Below are positions 6,297 through 7,996 of a stretch of DNA of 7,996 nt, in pieces. Position numbers and translations under genes: made by a program. Numbering within the stretch: position 1 is the stretch's first letter; each line of letters starts with the position of its first letter. The notes beneath the pieces were generated by a model. The model worked only from the letters and a program-made list of their open reading frames with translations. It did not search any database and was not told the DNA's origin. The stretch comes from JAWXTS01 sp044433305 (lineage in GTDB: Bacteria; Bacteroidota; Bacteroidia; Bacteroidales; Rikenellaceae), in the NCBI GenBank assembly GCA_044433305.1, contig JAWXTS010000075.1:1-7996 (forward strand), in the 5' to 3' direction.

Positions 6297-7996
6297 ATGA
6301 GAAGTAGATTACAGATTTTTTTGATGCTTATTATAGCATGCCTTGTGTTCAATAGTAGAACGCAGGCCCAAACACAAACTAGACTAAGCATTCAGGTTGT
6401 TGATACAACCAGCCTAGAGCCAGTGCTTGGAGCCATGGTCGAACTTGTCGCCAAGGACTCTACAAAAATCAGAACCCGTTATACATCTACCGACTACAAG
6501 GGTAGCGCGGCCTTTGGTTCGGTGGAGCTTGGAGAATATTTTCTTAGAACATCACTTATCGGTTATGTAACCAAACAAGTGCCGTTGAACATTGACAAAA
6601 ACCCTTTCGGCATGGTGGTGGTTGACCTTGTTGTCAATGCCCACGACATAGAGCAGATAAACTTCTCGGCTCACTCAATGCGTACCTCTCAGATGGGTGA
6701 CACATTGGCATATAATGCTGAGGCCTTTAAAGTTTCACGTGATGCCGATGCAGAGGACCTACTAGCCAAGATGCCAGGTATTAGTGTTACCGATGGCGTT
6801 GTAGAGGCTCAGGGCGAGCAGGTGCAGAAAGTACTTGTCGATGGACGCGAGCTATTTGGTGACGACGTTACATCGGCCATTCGAAACATCCCTGCCGAGG
6901 CAATCAAGAGCGTTGAGGTTTTTGACAAGAAGAGCGACGAGGCCGAGTTCTCGGGCGTTGACGATGGCGAAGACTATAAAGCCATCAACTTTGTTACCAA
7001 GCCCGGCATGAGCAATGGTACCTTCGGAAAAATCTCTGGCTCCTATGTTCCAGACGACAGATACAGCCTAGGCGCAAGCATAAACTCATTTAGAGGTGAG
7101 CGCAAAATATCGCTTACCGCAACAAGCAATAACATCAACCAACAGAGCTTCTCTATTGATGACATCCTAGGTTCGGTAGGTAGCAGTGGTGGTATGAGCA
7201 GCGGCAAAGACAGTAAGGGTGGAGCATCGTCTTACATGACATCAAGCCAATCAGGCGTATCTACTAGCAACTACTTCAGTCTTAACTACTCTGAGAAATA
7301 CTCTGAGAAAGTTAGTGCCACAGCAGGATATTCTTTCAACGGCACCGACAACTACCTAGACCAATATAGCGAGCGCATATATACAGTTAATGCTGACTCT
7401 CTACAAAACTATGACAGCCAGTATTACAGCAATTCGGACAACTATAACCACCGATTCAACGGCATGTTTGAGTGGAGCATGAATGCAAATAACTCGCTGA
7501 TGTTCCGTCCTAACATATCTATCCAAGATTATACTTCTTCGACTAGCACCCTTGCCGACAACTACATTGTTACCTCAACAGAGACCATCGAGCAGAGCAC
7601 TTACGAGGACGCATCCTCACAAGATAAGTTTGGTTATAACATGAGTGGTTCTTTGGTTTATCGCCACAAGTTCAACGACTCTGGCCGCAGCCTTAACCTT
7701 TCTGCTAATGGACGTATATCTGACAGTGACAATGACCAGCTGAGCGATTCATACACAAAATACATGACCGCAGACACAGAAGAAGAGACAAACCAAGAAA
7801 CTATCAGCAAGTCTGCTAGCCATTCTTTTACGGGCAAAGTATCGTACATGGAGCCTCTAGGAGAGTACACTCACATTATCGCAAACTATGAATATGACAA
7901 CAGTTACTCGGATACAGACAAGCGTGCTTATATGTACAACCCTCTAACGGGCGGATATGATGACTTCAGTGCTTCGCTTTCTAACACTTACCAGAG
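6297..7996 (+). CDS. outer-membrane beta-barrel protein, TonB-receptor-like, N-terminal part (cut by window edge)
   Basis: I translated this frame by hand from ATG at 6297; it has no stop to the window end (566 codons), so the gene continues beyond. A signal peptide is clear: basic MRSR, a hydrophobic core (about 7-18) and likely cleavage after TQA (24). Next comes a CarboxypepD_reg-like beta-sandwich (about 28-105; SIQVVDTTSLEPVLGAMVEL, GEYFLRTSLIGY). A plug-like domain (about 120-220) contains DTLAYN (135-140), DLLAKMPGISV and VLVDGRELFGDD (179-190). From about 225 the sequence alternates polar and aromatic residues with many Tyr/Asn/Ser, as in a transmembrane barrel. This is the layout of the Bacteroidota outer-membrane beta-barrel family related to TonB-dependent receptors; I do not see a distinct TonB box. 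A Ser/Gly/Lys-rich loop follows IDDILGSV (about 285-320). The cargo is unknown, and no SusD-like partner is visible on this side. Confidence 0.88.
   Translation, partial: MRSRLQIFLMLIIACLVFNSRTQAQTQTRLSIQVVDTTSLEPVLGAMVELVAKDSTKIRTRYTSTDYKGSAAFGSVELGEYFLRTSLIGYVTKQVPLNIDKNPFGMVVVDLVVNAHDIEQINFSAHSMRTSQMGDTLAYNAEAFKVSRDADAEDLLAKMPGISVTDGVVEAQGEQVQKVLVDGRELFGDDVTSAIRNIPAEAIKSVEVFDKKSDEAEFSGVDDGEDYKAINFVTKPGMSNGTFGKISGSYVPDDRYSLGASINSFRGERKISLTATSNNINQQSFSIDDILGSVGSSGGMSSGKDSKGGASSYMTSSQSGVSTSNYFSLNYSEKYSEKVSATAGYSFNGTDNYLDQYSERIYTVNADSLQNYDSQYYSNSDNYNHRFNGMFEWSMNANNSLMFRPNISIQDYTSSTSTLADNYIVTSTETIEQSTYEDASSQDKFGYNMSGSLVYRHKFNDSGRSLNLSANGRISDSDNDQLSDSYTKYMTADTEEETNQETISKSASHSFTGKVSYMEPLGEYTHIIANYEYDNSYSDTDKRAYMYNPLTGGYDDFSASLSNTYQ
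7287..7310 (+). repeat. perfect 12-bp tandem duplication inside the outer-membrane gene
   Basis: TACTCTGAGAAA occurs twice back to back and in frame, encoding YSEKYSEK (residues 331-338) in an early barrel strand or turn. The identity at synonymous positions suggests a recent slippage duplication, although two copies of a 12-mer is the minimum case. Confidence 0.8.

Noticed and set aside
1..7996. CRISPR array, tRNA, rRNA or prophage genes
   Set aside because: No regularly spaced repeats, tRNA-like cloverleaf arms, rRNA motifs or phage proteins were seen on either strand.

Overview
The window looks like a chromosomal segment from a member of the Bacteroidales/Bacteroidota with moderate GC. 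Four things point there: a Rho factor with a long low-complexity insertion after its N-terminal domain; promoters of the TTG / TAnnTTTG type; no Shine-Dalgarno-like sequence in front of the genes; and a TonB-receptor-like outer-membrane barrel with a carboxypeptidase-regulatory-like N-terminal domain. Genus or species cannot be fixed from this sequence alone.

Left part (1-2103, minus strand): the N-terminal 180 codons of miaA (tRNA dimethylallyltransferase, running off the left edge) lie 6 bp downstream of a small acidic protein resembling the pRiA4b ORF-3 family. The pair has a well-formed promoter at 1064-1095. Upstream of it, also on the minus strand, is a complete LuxC-like acyl-CoA reductase.

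Centre (2104-6118, plus strand): a 160-bp divergent intergenic region carries a promoter and a possible regulatory leader (hairpin, pyrimidine tract, 13-codon reading frame) for rho. Rho is followed by mazG (NTP pyrophosphohydrolase), a gamma-carbonic-anhydrase-like hexapeptide protein and a LytTR response regulator. The gaps are 13, 2 and 9 bp, so the four genes probably form one transcript joining transcription termination, nucleotide-pool cleaning, a zinc hexapeptide protein and a DNA-binding regulator. No sensor kinase is present in the window.

Right part (6119-7996): a 178-bp AT-rich gap without a gene, then a long open frame cut by the right edge. It encodes an exported outer-membrane beta-barrel protein (signal peptide, CarboxypepD_reg-like domain, plug-like domain, start of the barrel).

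Most of the window is conserved core-type chromosome. I saw no insertion sequence, phage gene, CRISPR array, tRNA or rRNA, and no clear new defence or mobile system. The points most worth a second look are the rho leader, the disordered AT-hook-containing segment of Rho, the orphan LytTR regulator behind rho, and the stand-alone LuxC-like reductase.
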